24,648 bases of DNA, from NCBI GenBank assembly GCA_017303735.1, contig JAFLCF010000047.1, forward strand, positions 1-24,648, given 5' to 3'. Positions within the stretch are counted from its first letter, which is position 1, and each line of letters starts with the position of its first letter. Source of the stretch: Anaerolineae bacterium. Its GTDB lineage: Bacteria > Chloroflexota > Anaerolineae > Anaerolineales > Villigracilaceae. The position numbers and the translations under genes are program-made. Positions 1 through 6,918 of the stretch are shown here, piece after piece. The notes under the pieces were generated by a model. The model was not told the origin of the DNA. It saw only the letters and a list, made by a program, of their open reading frames with translations, and made no database searches.

Positions 1-194
1 CCGCCGACGCCGCCCTCATCATTGGGCTTGAGTCGGTCTTTGCCGTCCTTTCTGGCTGGCTATTACTCGATGAACGCCTCGCCAGCATCCAGATCATCGG
101 CTGTGTGATGATCTTCGCCGCTGTCATCCTCTCGCAATTCAAAGAATGGACATCAGGTACAATTGACGCAGATCACCTTGTGGAGGGTCGATGA
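1..194 (+). CDS. EamA/DMT-family transporter, C-terminal fragment
   Basis: The frame beginning at base 3 is open to a TGA at 192-194 and gives 63 residues; the gene starts outside the window. The visible part holds two hydrophobic helices separated by a short loop with LLLDERLASIQIIG. This matches the end of the last EamA repeat, where a helix ends in a conserved Leu-Gly/Asp-Glu and is followed by a final helix beginning with a Gly. EamA proteins are ten-helix inner-membrane exporters or importers of small metabolites; the substrate cannot be told from this piece. The stop overlaps the next start in an ATGA, so it is probably translated together with the lipid kinase gene. Family call fairly sure, substrate unknown. 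Confidence 0.72.
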   Translation, partial: ADAALIIGLESVFAVLSGWLLLDERLASIQIIGCVMIFAAVILSQFKEWTSGTIDADHLVEGR

Positions 195-1096
195 CCGCAA
201 AAGTTATTCTCAACCCCTATTCGAACCGCTGGAACTCACAAGCGCGCTGGCCCGAAGCAGAAGCCGCGCTCAAAGCGGCAGGCGTTAATTTTGAATTGGC
301 TATCTCAGAAAAAAAAGGCGGCATCACCGCCCTTGCCGAGCAAGCCGCGCGTGAAGGCTTTTCACCGATCATCGCTGCCGGGGGCGATGGCACCATCGGC
401 GAAGCCATCAACGGCATGGCACGCGCCGCAGGCTCGCTCGACCAGCCCATCGGTCCATTCGGCATCATGCCCCTCGGCTCCGCCAATGATCTGGTCGATA
501 ACCTTGGCATTCCCAAAGACCTAAGCGCCGCCGCCAAGGTCATCGCCGCAGGCAAAACCGACCTGATCGACATCCTCAAATGCAACGATAAATATTTTGT
601 CAATAACTCTGCTGCCGGTTTGGAGCCTTACGTCACCACCAAGCAGGAAAAGATTCATTGGATCAAAGGCATCTTGCGTTATCTCGTCGCCGCCGTCCAA
701 GGCATCATGGATAAGCCCGAATGGAATGTCAAAATGGAATGGGATGACGGCTCATACAATGGTCCGCTTTCGTTGGTGTCCGTTGGCAATGCTCCACGCA
801 CCGGCGGTGTATTTTTCATGACCCCGCACGCCGACCCGCGCGATGGCAAACTCACCTTCAGCTACGGCTACCGCAACTCGCGCCTGGGATTATTCCAAGC
901 CTTGCCGCGCACCATGAAACCCGGCGCAGGCAGCTTCATTGAAATGGAAGGCATGTTCGAGATCCACGCCACCCATCTCTCCATCGAATTGGATAAACCC
1001 TCCCCGGCTCACACCGACGGCGAACTCTTCCCCACCCCCGTACAAACCCTACGCTACGATATCTTCCCCCAACGCCTACATATCCTTCTCCCCTAA
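191..1096 (+). CDS. Diacylglycerol kinase family lipid kinase (DagK/YegS-like)
   Basis: 301 residues, the usual length for the soluble bacterial DagK/YegS/sphingosine-kinase family, which phosphorylates diacylglycerol or related lipids with ATP at the membrane surface. The N-terminal nucleotide domain has the hallmark GGDGT at residues 64-68 and PLGSANDLVDNLG at 94-106, matching the family's PLGTxND block. The C-terminal beta-sandwich region contains the family's late acidic HTDGE motif (about 275-279). The start is supported by GGAGGG at 182-187, four bases before ATG. It overlaps the EamA stop by 4 bases. The likely role is recycling diacylglycerol to phosphatidic acid; the exact lipid is not fixed by sequence. 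There is no signal peptide or membrane segment, in contrast to the small integral DgkA type. Confidence 0.88.
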   Translation: MTAKVILNPYSNRWNSQARWPEAEAALKAAGVNFELAISEKKGGITALAEQAAREGFSPIIAAGGDGTIGEAINGMARAAGSLDQPIGPFGIMPLGSANDLVDNLGIPKDLSAAAKVIAAGKTDLIDILKCNDKYFVNNSAAGLEPYVTTKQEKIHWIKGILRYLVAAVQGIMDKPEWNVKMEWDDGSYNGPLSLVSVGNAPRTGGVFFMTPHADPRDGKLTFSYGYRNSRLGLFQALPRTMKPGAGSFIEMEGMFEIHATHLSIELDKPSPAHTDGELFPTPVQTLRYDIFPQRLHILLP

Positions 1097-1154
1097 TCAC
1101 GTTTCACTAATCACTCACCAACTCACCAACTTACTAATCTACTAATCTACTAAT
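1095..1154 (+). repeat. Short tandem repeat, 8-nt period, abutting a start codon
   Basis: After a segment shared with 3056-3081 (24 of 26 bases identical, beginning AATCACGTTTCACT), five consecutive 8-nt units run from 1111 to 1150: tcactcac, caactcac, caacttac, taatctac, taatctac. The next unit begins taat and runs into the ATG at 1155. The plus strand from 1102 to 1154 contains no G. There is no Shine-Dalgarno sequence before the following gene. It fills the whole gap between the lipid kinase and the acetyltransferase. Confidence 0.8.
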
Positions 1155-1760
1155 ATGCCCTCCCTCGACCTCACCTTTCATCCCCTCACCCAAAAACTCT
1201 GGCGCGATTTTGAAATACTCTTCGGCGAAAACGGAGCCTGCGGCGGATGTTGGTGCATGCATTGGAAACTACGCGGAAAAGCCTTCAGCGAAAACAAAGG
1301 CGAGAGCAACCGCCAAATTCAAAAGTCGGTGGTCGATGCGAAGATCATCCCCGGCTTGCTTGCCTATTCAGAGGGCTATCCAGTTGGATGGGTGGCAGTC
1401 GAGCCGCGCAGTCAATATCCCAAGCTTGCTCATTCACGCGTCCTCAAACCCATAGACGATCAGGAAGTTTGGTCGGTCACTTGTTTGTTCGTGGATAAAA
1501 AACATCGCCGCAAAGGCGTTGCGGTTGCCTTGCTTCAAGCCGCACTCGAGCATGCCCAGGCTCACGGCGCAAAGATCGTCGAAGGCTATCCCATTGAAAC
1601 CAAAGAAGAAGCGCCGCCCGTTTTTATTTTCACTGGCACATCTTCCACCTTCAAACAGGCGGGCTTTGTTGAAGTTGCGCGCCCTGCACCTACGCGTCCC
1701 ATCTACCGAATTAATATCCCCTCTCCTTTGGGACGTGTGCCCGTTAGGGTAGAGGGCTAG
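1155..1760 (+). CDS. GNAT-family N-acetyltransferase with repeat-derived C-terminus
   Basis: 201 residues. The acetyl-CoA binding motif A is visible at 112-127 (FVDKKHRRKGVAVALL, with R/Q-x-x-G-x-G/A style spacing), preceded by the beta-4 strand EVWSVTCLFV. A Cys-rich GGCWCMHW block at 30-37 is typical of a GNAT subgroup that begins with a CGGCWC segment. It transfers an acetyl group from acetyl-CoA to an unidentified amine and should be cytoplasmic. The last 13 codons (from 1719) lie inside a GC-rich dispersed-repeat-like element, so the true family C-terminus probably ends near residue 188 (YRINI). No ribosome binding site is visible; a G-free repeat precedes the ATG. Family call confident, substrate unknown. 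Confidence 0.85.
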   Translation: MPSLDLTFHPLTQKLWRDFEILFGENGACGGCWCMHWKLRGKAFSENKGESNRQIQKSVVDAKIIPGLLAYSEGYPVGWVAVEPRSQYPKLAHSRVLKPIDDQEVWSVTCLFVDKKHRRKGVAVALLQAALEHAQAHGAKIVEGYPIETKEEAPPVFIFTGTSSTFKQAGFVEVARPAPTRPIYRINIPSPLGRVPVRVEG

Positions 1761-1769
1761 GGTGAGGGG
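1718..1769 (+). repeat. GC-rich repeat-like element of the CCCTCTCC...GAGGG type
   Basis: The segment begins CCCCTCTCC and ends with GTAGAGGG, CTAGGGT and GAGGGG, with an inner GGG...CCC pair at 1730-1742. The outer CCCTCT/AGAGGG arms can pair, and the layout resembles dispersed intergenic repeats (REP-like) that I recall from several phyla, whose translation reads SPLGR...RVEG. Here it forms the end of the GNAT reading frame, gives that gene its TAG stop (1758-1760), and supplies the purine-rich GGTGAGGGG just before the next ATG. That it is a multi-copy repeat is inferred from form, as only one copy lies in the window. Confidence 0.55.
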
Positions 1770-3029
1770 ATGAATTTTCAACCCCCTTCCAAATCGCTCA
1801 CCCCGCGTGATTATCTTTTCATCACACTGGTCGTGATTCTTTTTGTTGCCATCACAGTTGGGCTTTGGTTTGCAAACTCTTCTCTGCTCAATGGCGGCGG
1901 CGAATTCCTGCGGCATTGGGCGGGTGGGCGTGCATTTATTTTTGAGCGCATCGATCCATATTCGGCGTACGTTCCTGATGTGGTTCAAGAGCTTGTTTAT
2001 GAAGGCAAGGCTGGTGCTGGCGATGACCCCTACATTCTGGATACGCCCTTTCACCTGCTCCTGCTCTATTTCCCTTTCTCGCTTCTCTCCGACCCGCTCA
2101 CTGCCCGGGCGATATATACCTTGTTGCTCGAGTGGGCTTTGTTCGTGCTTGCCGTGCTCAGCCTGCGCCTCACCGATTGGAGCGTTCCGCCCTGGTTCGC
2201 CGTTCTTTATTTTCTTTTTTCTGTGGTGAACTTCTATACCTTTCAAGCCGTCTTCGATGCCAGCCCGATTCTGTTGCTAGGTTTGTTCTATGCGCTCATC
2301 CTCTTCGCCCTGCGCAATGAACAGGATGAACTCGTCGGCGCGTTGCTGGCGGTCTCCCTTTATTTTTGGGAGGCAGGTCTTCCCTTCCTAATTTTGATCG
2401 CCTGGCGTTGTTACCGGCAAGGGCGCATGCGCGTGTTCGCGGGCTTCGGCATGTTGAGCTTTGTATTGCTCGCGGTTTCTTTTCTCACCTATGCCAATTG
2501 GCTCATTCCCTATCTTCGTGCCGGGGCAAATGCCTTGCGCGCCGATTTTGGCTTTTCTATTCTTTCAGTTCTTGGGCAGCTTTTCCCTTCCTTTGGCACT
2601 TATCTGGCATGGGGCATCATCGTTTTGCTTGTCATCGCTCTCGGCTACGAATGGAGTTCCGCTCTCGATGGCGATGAACGACGGTTTTATTGGGCAGCTT
2701 GTCTTTCGCTGGCTGCAGCTCCATTGCTCGGCTTCCGTACAGAATATGAAAACCTTGCCGTGCTGATCATTCCGCTGGCATTGGTCTTTGCCATCATCCA
2801 TGATCGTTGGAACCGCATTGGAGCGGTGTTGGCTTTTCTGCTTTTGTTGGCAAACTTTTTCATTCCCTGGGCGCTGTACTTTTTCCCTTCGCCTGTTTTT
2901 GAAACCATCTCGCAAGAAATCCTCTTCCTCTTTCTCCCTGTTTTCACCGTCCTTGGTTTATACTGGATTCGCTGGTGGGCGATCCGCCCTCCGCGCATTT
3001 GGGCAGACTCGTTAACGCGCAGCAAGTGA
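1770..3029 (+). CDS. Polytopic membrane protein, GT87-like (GT-C) glycosyltransferase
   Basis: 419 residues with about ten hydrophobic helices. The first (residues 15-35) is followed by an external loop that carries the candidate active-site region: an acidic residue in GGGEFLRHWAGG (42-53), then IDPYS at 61-65. This order resembles the GT87/DUF2029 mannosyltransferase family, where an acidic residue, an aromatic-rich segment and G-x-DPY follow helix 1. Such enzymes use polyprenyl-phosphate sugars at the outer face of the membrane. The start is preceded by GGTGAGGGG at 1761-1769, supplied by the repeat element. It is likely in one transcription unit with the acetyltransferase upstream. The family is inferred from topology and motif order; the substrate cannot be told. 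Confidence 0.6.
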   Translation: MNFQPPSKSLTPRDYLFITLVVILFVAITVGLWFANSSLLNGGGEFLRHWAGGRAFIFERIDPYSAYVPDVVQELVYEGKAGAGDDPYILDTPFHLLLLYFPFSLLSDPLTARAIYTLLLEWALFVLAVLSLRLTDWSVPPWFAVLYFLFSVVNFYTFQAVFDASPILLLGLFYALILFALRNEQDELVGALLAVSLYFWEAGLPFLILIAWRCYRQGRMRVFAGFGMLSFVLLAVSFLTYANWLIPYLRAGANALRADFGFSILSVLGQLFPSFGTYLAWGIIVLLVIALGYEWSSALDGDERRFYWAACLSLAAAPLLGFRTEYENLAVLIIPLALVFAIIHDRWNRIGAVLAFLLLLANFFIPWALYFFPSPVFETISQEILFLFLPVFTVLGLYWIRWWAIRPPRIWADSLTRSK

Positions 3030-3035
3030 AAAACA

Positions 3036-3072
3036 AAGAGTGAAACGCAATTTACAATCACGTTTCACTCTT
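3036..3072 (+). other. Imperfectly placed stem-loop after the GT87-like gene
   Basis: AAGAGTGAAACG at 3036-3047 is the exact reverse complement of CGTTTCACTCTT at 3061-3072, giving a 12-bp stem with a 13-base loop. It begins six bases after the stop codon at 3027-3029. It lacks a following T-run, so it is not a standard terminator. The right arm is also the first part of the heptamer repeat array, and the equivalent left arm is absent at the sister site at 1095. Confidence 0.5.
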
Positions 3073-3152
3073 CACTCACCATTTACTATTAACTATTTAC
3101 CATTCACCATTTGCCATTCACTATTCCCTATTCACCATTCACCATCCCACCC
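3056..3152 (+). repeat. Heptamer tandem repeat array (consensus AC[CT]ATT[CT])
   Basis: Twelve consecutive 7-base units tile 3064-3147 without a slip: ttcactc, ttcactc, accattt, actatta, actattt, accattc, accattt, gccattc, actattc, cctattc, accattc, accatcc, then caccc and ATG at 3153. The plus strand of 3064-3152 contains a single G. The first 26 bases (3056-3081) match 1095-1120 at 24 positions. The array forms the whole gap before a membrane glycosyltransferase gene that has no Shine-Dalgarno sequence. Confidence 0.9.
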
Positions 3153-4688
3153 ATGTCCCGCAAAACCTACCTCATCCTCTTTTTGATCGCTCTCACAGTT
3201 CAGATCATCGTCAGCCGCTTCCAGACCATCCCCGGCTATCTCGACGCGGACTATTATTTTTCCGGCGGTGTGCAACTTGCTCTGGGCAATGGCTTCACCG
3301 AGCCGTACATCTGGAATTATCTCGACGATCCGCAAGGCATTCCCCATCCCTCGCATGGATATTGGTTGCCGTTGGCGTCTATCGTCACCGCCTTGGGTAT
3401 GTGGCTAACCGGTCAGCAAACCTATGAAGCCGGGCGTATCTTCTTTATATTGATCGCAGCCCTCGTCCCACCATTGACGGCAGCATTATCCTTCCGCTTT
3501 TTCAAGAACACCGCCTTCGCATGGACGTCCGCCCTCCTCGCTGTCTTTTCAGTTTTTCATTTGCCTTTCCTGCCCGTCCCTGATAACTACGGCATTTTTA
3601 TGGTCGCTGGCGGGTTGATCTTTCTGCTCGCCGACCGTCCGCGCCCCTGGTTTTGGATGGGCTTACTCGCCGGGCTCATGTCCCTTGCGCGTAGTGACGG
3701 TCTACTTTGGCTTGCTCTAACGGGTCTCTTCATTTTATGGCGTGTGCGAGATGAAAAGCTGCCTTTTATGTCATTCATTCAATTTGGCGCATTGGCATTT
3801 CTAGGCTTTATTTTGGTGATGGGTCCGTGGTATGCCCGCAACCTCAGCGTCTTCGGCTCGATCATGTCATCTGCAGGCAGCCGTGCATTGTGGGTCACTT
3901 CATATGAAGAGACATTTATCTATCCCGCATCAAAACTCACCATAGACTCGTGGCTCGCAAGTGGTTGGGATGAAATACTCAAAGTGCGTTGGTGGGCATT
4001 CACGAACAATATTCAAACCGTCATCGCGGCACAGGGGCATCTTGTCCTCTTTCCATTCATCGCTGGGGCAATGTTCCAATTGCGCAAAGACCGTCGTGTG
4101 CAAATGGGCATCCTTGCCTGGGTGCTTCTCTTCCTTGTTATGACCTTTGTATTCCCCTTTGCTGGCGTGCGCGGAAGTTTCTTCCATGCCGGCGCGGCGC
4201 TCCAGCCATTGCTTTGGGCGCTAACTCCCTACAGCCTCGAGTCGGTCGTAGCTTGGGCGAGGAAAAAGGGCAGGTTCACCGAACATGCCTATGTCGTGTT
4301 TCGAATCGCGCTCGTCCAGATCGTGATCATGCTTTCGGTGTGGGTCGTCTGGGTACGCGTCATCCAAAACGGATGGCAGGAAGGCGAGTTGTCGTATCCG
4401 GCGGTTGAAAAATTCCTTGTTGAACAAGGCGCTCAACCCGGCGAGCCGATTCTTGTATTGAGCTCTCCCGGCTATTACATGATGACGGGTCGCCCTGCCT
4501 ATGTGCAGCCCACGGGCGATGTCAATATCTTATTGCAAGTTGCAGAGCGTTACGGTATTCGTTATTACGCCTTCGAAGCGCAAGGCAGGCTTGAGCCTCT
4601 GCACGACCTGTACGATAACCCGCAGAATTATCCGCAACTCGAATATCTAGGTGAAGTAGATGACACGCGTATTTTCCGATTTCCTTAA
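3153..4688 (+). CDS. Polytopic GT-C (PMT/ArnT-like, GT39-type) glycosyltransferase
   Basis: 511 residues from the ATG at 3153. A frame extends upstream to 3111, but those 14 codons are translated heptamer repeat, so MSRKTYLI is the better start. An N-terminal helix (about 4-22) is followed by GYLDADYYFSGG (28-39), with acidic pairs D31/D33 where GT39/GT-C enzymes keep their catalytic Asp after helix 1. Around nine further helices follow, then a soluble C-terminal part from about residue 420 with an alternating strand/helix pattern. Enzymes of this type move sugars from polyprenyl-phosphate carriers to proteins, lipids or wall polymers outside the membrane. The 3' end overlaps the next gene by 29 bases. 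Superfamily likely; acceptor unknown. Confidence 0.62.
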   Translation: MSRKTYLILFLIALTVQIIVSRFQTIPGYLDADYYFSGGVQLALGNGFTEPYIWNYLDDPQGIPHPSHGYWLPLASIVTALGMWLTGQQTYEAGRIFFILIAALVPPLTAALSFRFFKNTAFAWTSALLAVFSVFHLPFLPVPDNYGIFMVAGGLIFLLADRPRPWFWMGLLAGLMSLARSDGLLWLALTGLFILWRVRDEKLPFMSFIQFGALAFLGFILVMGPWYARNLSVFGSIMSSAGSRALWVTSYEETFIYPASKLTIDSWLASGWDEILKVRWWAFTNNIQTVIAAQGHLVLFPFIAGAMFQLRKDRRVQMGILAWVLLFLVMTFVFPFAGVRGSFFHAGAALQPLLWALTPYSLESVVAWARKKGRFTEHAYVVFRIALVQIVIMLSVWVVWVRVIQNGWQEGELSYPAVEKFLVEQGAQPGEPILVLSSPGYYMMTGRPAYVQPTGDVNILLQVAERYGIRYYAFEAQGRLEPLHDLYDNPQNYPQLEYLGEVDDTRIFRFP

Positions 4689-6144
4689 ACCACTCACAAA
4701 ACGCGACCAGATCATTCTGGCTGTTTGCACCTTACTGGCAGGCGGCATCTATTTAATTGCCAGTGCGTTCATCTATAAGATCGGTTTCCCTCTCGATGAT
4801 TCTTGGATCCACTTAACCTTTGCTCGCAACCTCGCCGATTATGGCGAGTGGTCTTTCCGCCCGGGTGTGCCCACAGCGGGGTCTACCTCACCGCTGTGGT
4901 CGGCTTTGCTCGCGCTTGGTTTTCTCATCAACCTCGAACCCTACATCTGGACGTACTTTCTTGGTTTGTTTACGATGTTCGTTTTGAGCATTGTCAGTGA
5001 GGTCACAGCGCGGCGTTTGGTTTCCACGTACGCTCCCAACATTCCGTGGGTGGGGCTGTTCATTATTTTCGAATGGCATTTACTTTGGGCTGCCATGTCT
5101 GGGATGGAAACCCTGCTTCACGGCTTGATCACCACTGTCATCTTATCTGCCTTGATGATGAATTCGCGTCGCTATCTAACTTTGGGCTTGCTTGCCGGTC
5201 TCAGTGTTTGGGTGCGCCCCGACGGCTTGACTCTGCTTGGTCCGCTGGTGTTGGCTGTCCTTTTCCTTGAAACGAACACTCCCTCCCGATTACGTGGTTT
5301 GTTGCGAGTGATCATTGGCTTTGGTGCTGTCTTCCTCTTCTATTTATTATTCAATCTTCTCATCGGCGGCACACCAATGCCGAATACATTCTATGCCAAG
5401 CAGGCAGAGTATGCGGCATGGCAGGGCTTCCCTCTGTCGCGCCGTTTTGGCGAGATGTCCCTTCAACTGTTGGTAGGTCCTTCTTTCCTTTTGCTTCCAG
5501 GTGTTGTGTTATGGGTAGCTCGCTCTTTTCGACAGCGTTCATGGGGTAGTTTGCTGGCACTGACCTGGTCGGTGGGATACATGGTCTTGTATGTTTTGCG
5601 CCTGCCGATGTACCAGCATGGACGTTACATCATGCCTGCCATGCCCATCTTTTTTTTGATAGGCATGCTCGCAGTGATGGAATTTGCCTCTTCTAAAACC
5701 TTTGGGCGTTATCAGTGGTTCGCGTCCACACTTTGGAAGATCAGCCTTGGGACGGTGTCGCTTCTATTTATAGTGCTAGGCGCGCGTGCCTATGCTCAAG
5801 ATGTCGCTCTCATCGAACAGGAGATGGTCGAGTCGGCTCAATGGGCGGCTGCGAATATCCCTCCTGGGGTGCTCATTGCTGCCCACGATATCGGCGCATT
5901 GGGCTATTTCGACACACATCCATTACTGGATCTGGCAGGTTTGGTCTCGCCGGAGGTGGTTCCGTTTATTCGCGATGAAGTTAGCCTGGCGGTTTACCTC
6001 AACGAGAGAAATGCCGAGTATCTGATTGCTTTTTCCGACTTGTACCCCGAAATGACAGTGGGGAAAGAGGCGGTTTTTACTACCAATGGAGCCATTGCCA
6101 CCGAGGCAGATTACCCTCGCATGACAATTTATCGTTGGAAGTAG
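4660..6144 (+). CDS. Polytopic GT-C glycosyltransferase (ArnT/AftB-like)
   Basis: 494 residues. Helix 1 (about 19-40) is followed by PLDDSWIHLTFARNLA (44-59) and RPGVPTAGSTSPLW (67-80). This DD...R-N-L-A...G-x-TSPLW signature is characteristic of a GT-C group that includes ArnT- and arabinofuranosyltransferase-like enzymes, with the paired Asp (46-47) as the expected catalytic base. SGMETLL and WVRPDGL, also conserved in that group, follow. About ten helices and a C-terminal soluble domain complete it. The start is supported by AGGTGA at 4649-4654, five bases before ATG, even though it lies 29 bases inside the previous gene, so translational coupling is likely. Substrate not identifiable; probably cell-envelope glycan or glycoprotein synthesis. 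Confidence 0.68.
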   Translation: MTRVFSDFLKPLTKRDQIILAVCTLLAGGIYLIASAFIYKIGFPLDDSWIHLTFARNLADYGEWSFRPGVPTAGSTSPLWSALLALGFLINLEPYIWTYFLGLFTMFVLSIVSEVTARRLVSTYAPNIPWVGLFIIFEWHLLWAAMSGMETLLHGLITTVILSALMMNSRRYLTLGLLAGLSVWVRPDGLTLLGPLVLAVLFLETNTPSRLRGLLRVIIGFGAVFLFYLLFNLLIGGTPMPNTFYAKQAEYAAWQGFPLSRRFGEMSLQLLVGPSFLLLPGVVLWVARSFRQRSWGSLLALTWSVGYMVLYVLRLPMYQHGRYIMPAMPIFFLIGMLAVMEFASSKTFGRYQWFASTLWKISLGTVSLLFIVLGARAYAQDVALIEQEMVESAQWAAANIPPGVLIAAHDIGALGYFDTHPLLDLAGLVSPEVVPFIRDEVSLAVYLNERNAEYLIAFSDLYPEMTVGKEAVFTTNGAIATEADYPRMTIYRWK

Positions 6145-6214
6145 GAGAATGGGTTAAAATGGGGTGGTTGTTCAGGTATTGCATATCATTACGAAAAGAG
6201 AGAATGGGCAAGCA

Positions 6215-6910
6215 ATGAACCAGATTACTTTATTGATCGTCGATGATCATCCACTCTTCCGCCAAGGAGTAGTGGATGCATTGTCGTTGGAAACAGATAT
6301 GCGGGTCATTGCCCAGTCTGCGTCGGGGGACGAGGCGTTGGAATTGATCCGTACGAAGAAACCGAATGTGGCAGTGTTGGATGTCAACCTGCCGGGGATG
6401 AATGGTCAACAGATCACGCATCAAGTATCACAAGATAAGCTGGTTACCCGGATCATTTTGATGACCGGTTATGACGACCTGGAGCAGGCGATCCATGCTG
6501 CACTTGCCGGGGCACATGGCTATTGCACTAAGGATATTGAACCGCAAAGCCTTTCCCGAATCATTCGCGAAGTGGCGGAAGGCAAGTTCGTTTTTGCGAA
6601 CAATGTATTTACCCGGCGCGAGCTTGAATTATGGGTCGAGGAAAGCATGGAAGGTGCGCGCCGTTCCTATAGTGAGCCGGGCGCTCCATTTCATCCGCTT
6701 TCTGACCGCGAGATGGAAGTCCTAAACTGTGTGGTGCGCGGCATGAGCAATAAAGAGATCGCCACTCTTCTGGGCATCAGCCATCAAACCGTGAAGAATC
6801 ATGTTACCGCGATCTTGCGGAAATTTGGTGTTGAAGATCGTACGCAGGCAGTCGTATATGCTTTGAAGCGCGGCTGGGTGACTCTGCGGGATACCGATAT
6901 CCGACCTTAG
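6215..6910 (+). CDS. NarL/LuxR-family response regulator
   Basis: 231 residues from the ATG at 6215; an upstream GTG (6164) would add 17 residues, but receivers normally begin a few residues before the first strand, as in MNQITLLIVDDH. The receiver domain (1-120) keeps D10/D11, phosphoacceptor D56 (in VLDVNLP), T84 and K106. A LuxR-type helix-turn-helix follows at about 165-225 (LSDREMEVLNCVVRGMSNKEIATLLGIS and the TVKNHV recognition helix, read in pieces). It should bind DNA as a phosphorylated dimer. Its TAG overlaps the Shine-Dalgarno of the histidine kinase gene eight bases on, so the two form a coupled pair resembling DegU/DegS. Likely targets include the downstream pilus operon, by position only. 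Confidence 0.92.
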   Translation: MNQITLLIVDDHPLFRQGVVDALSLETDMRVIAQSASGDEALELIRTKKPNVAVLDVNLPGMNGQQITHQVSQDKLVTRIILMTGYDDLEQAIHAALAGAHGYCTKDIEPQSLSRIIREVAEGKFVFANNVFTRRELELWVEESMEGARRSYSEPGAPFHPLSDREMEVLNCVVRGMSNKEIATLLGISHQTVKNHVTAILRKFGVEDRTQAVVYALKRGWVTLRDTDIRP

Positions 6911-6918
6911 GAGACTGC

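Noticed and set aside
1434..2246. 270-codon minus-strand frame across the GNAT and GT87-like genes
   Set aside because: It spans two plus-strand genes with clear family motifs, and its own product is charged and repetitive with no recognisable domain.
3111..3152. Extension of the GT39-like gene by 14 codons to an ATG at 3111
   Set aside because: The extra codons are only the translation of the heptamer array, and the hydrophobic first helix starts right after the ATG at 3153.
3056..3152. CRISPR array
   Set aside because: The unit is 7 bases with no spacers and no cas gene is present in the window.
6155..6160. TAAAAT as a promoter for the two-component genes
   Set aside because: No -35 element at 16-18 bases; the only TTGGAA is 14 bases away, too close to support a call.
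6164..6214. GTG start for the response regulator 17 codons upstream
   Set aside because: Receiver domains normally begin just before the first strand; the ATG at 6215 fits and the extra residues have no family match.
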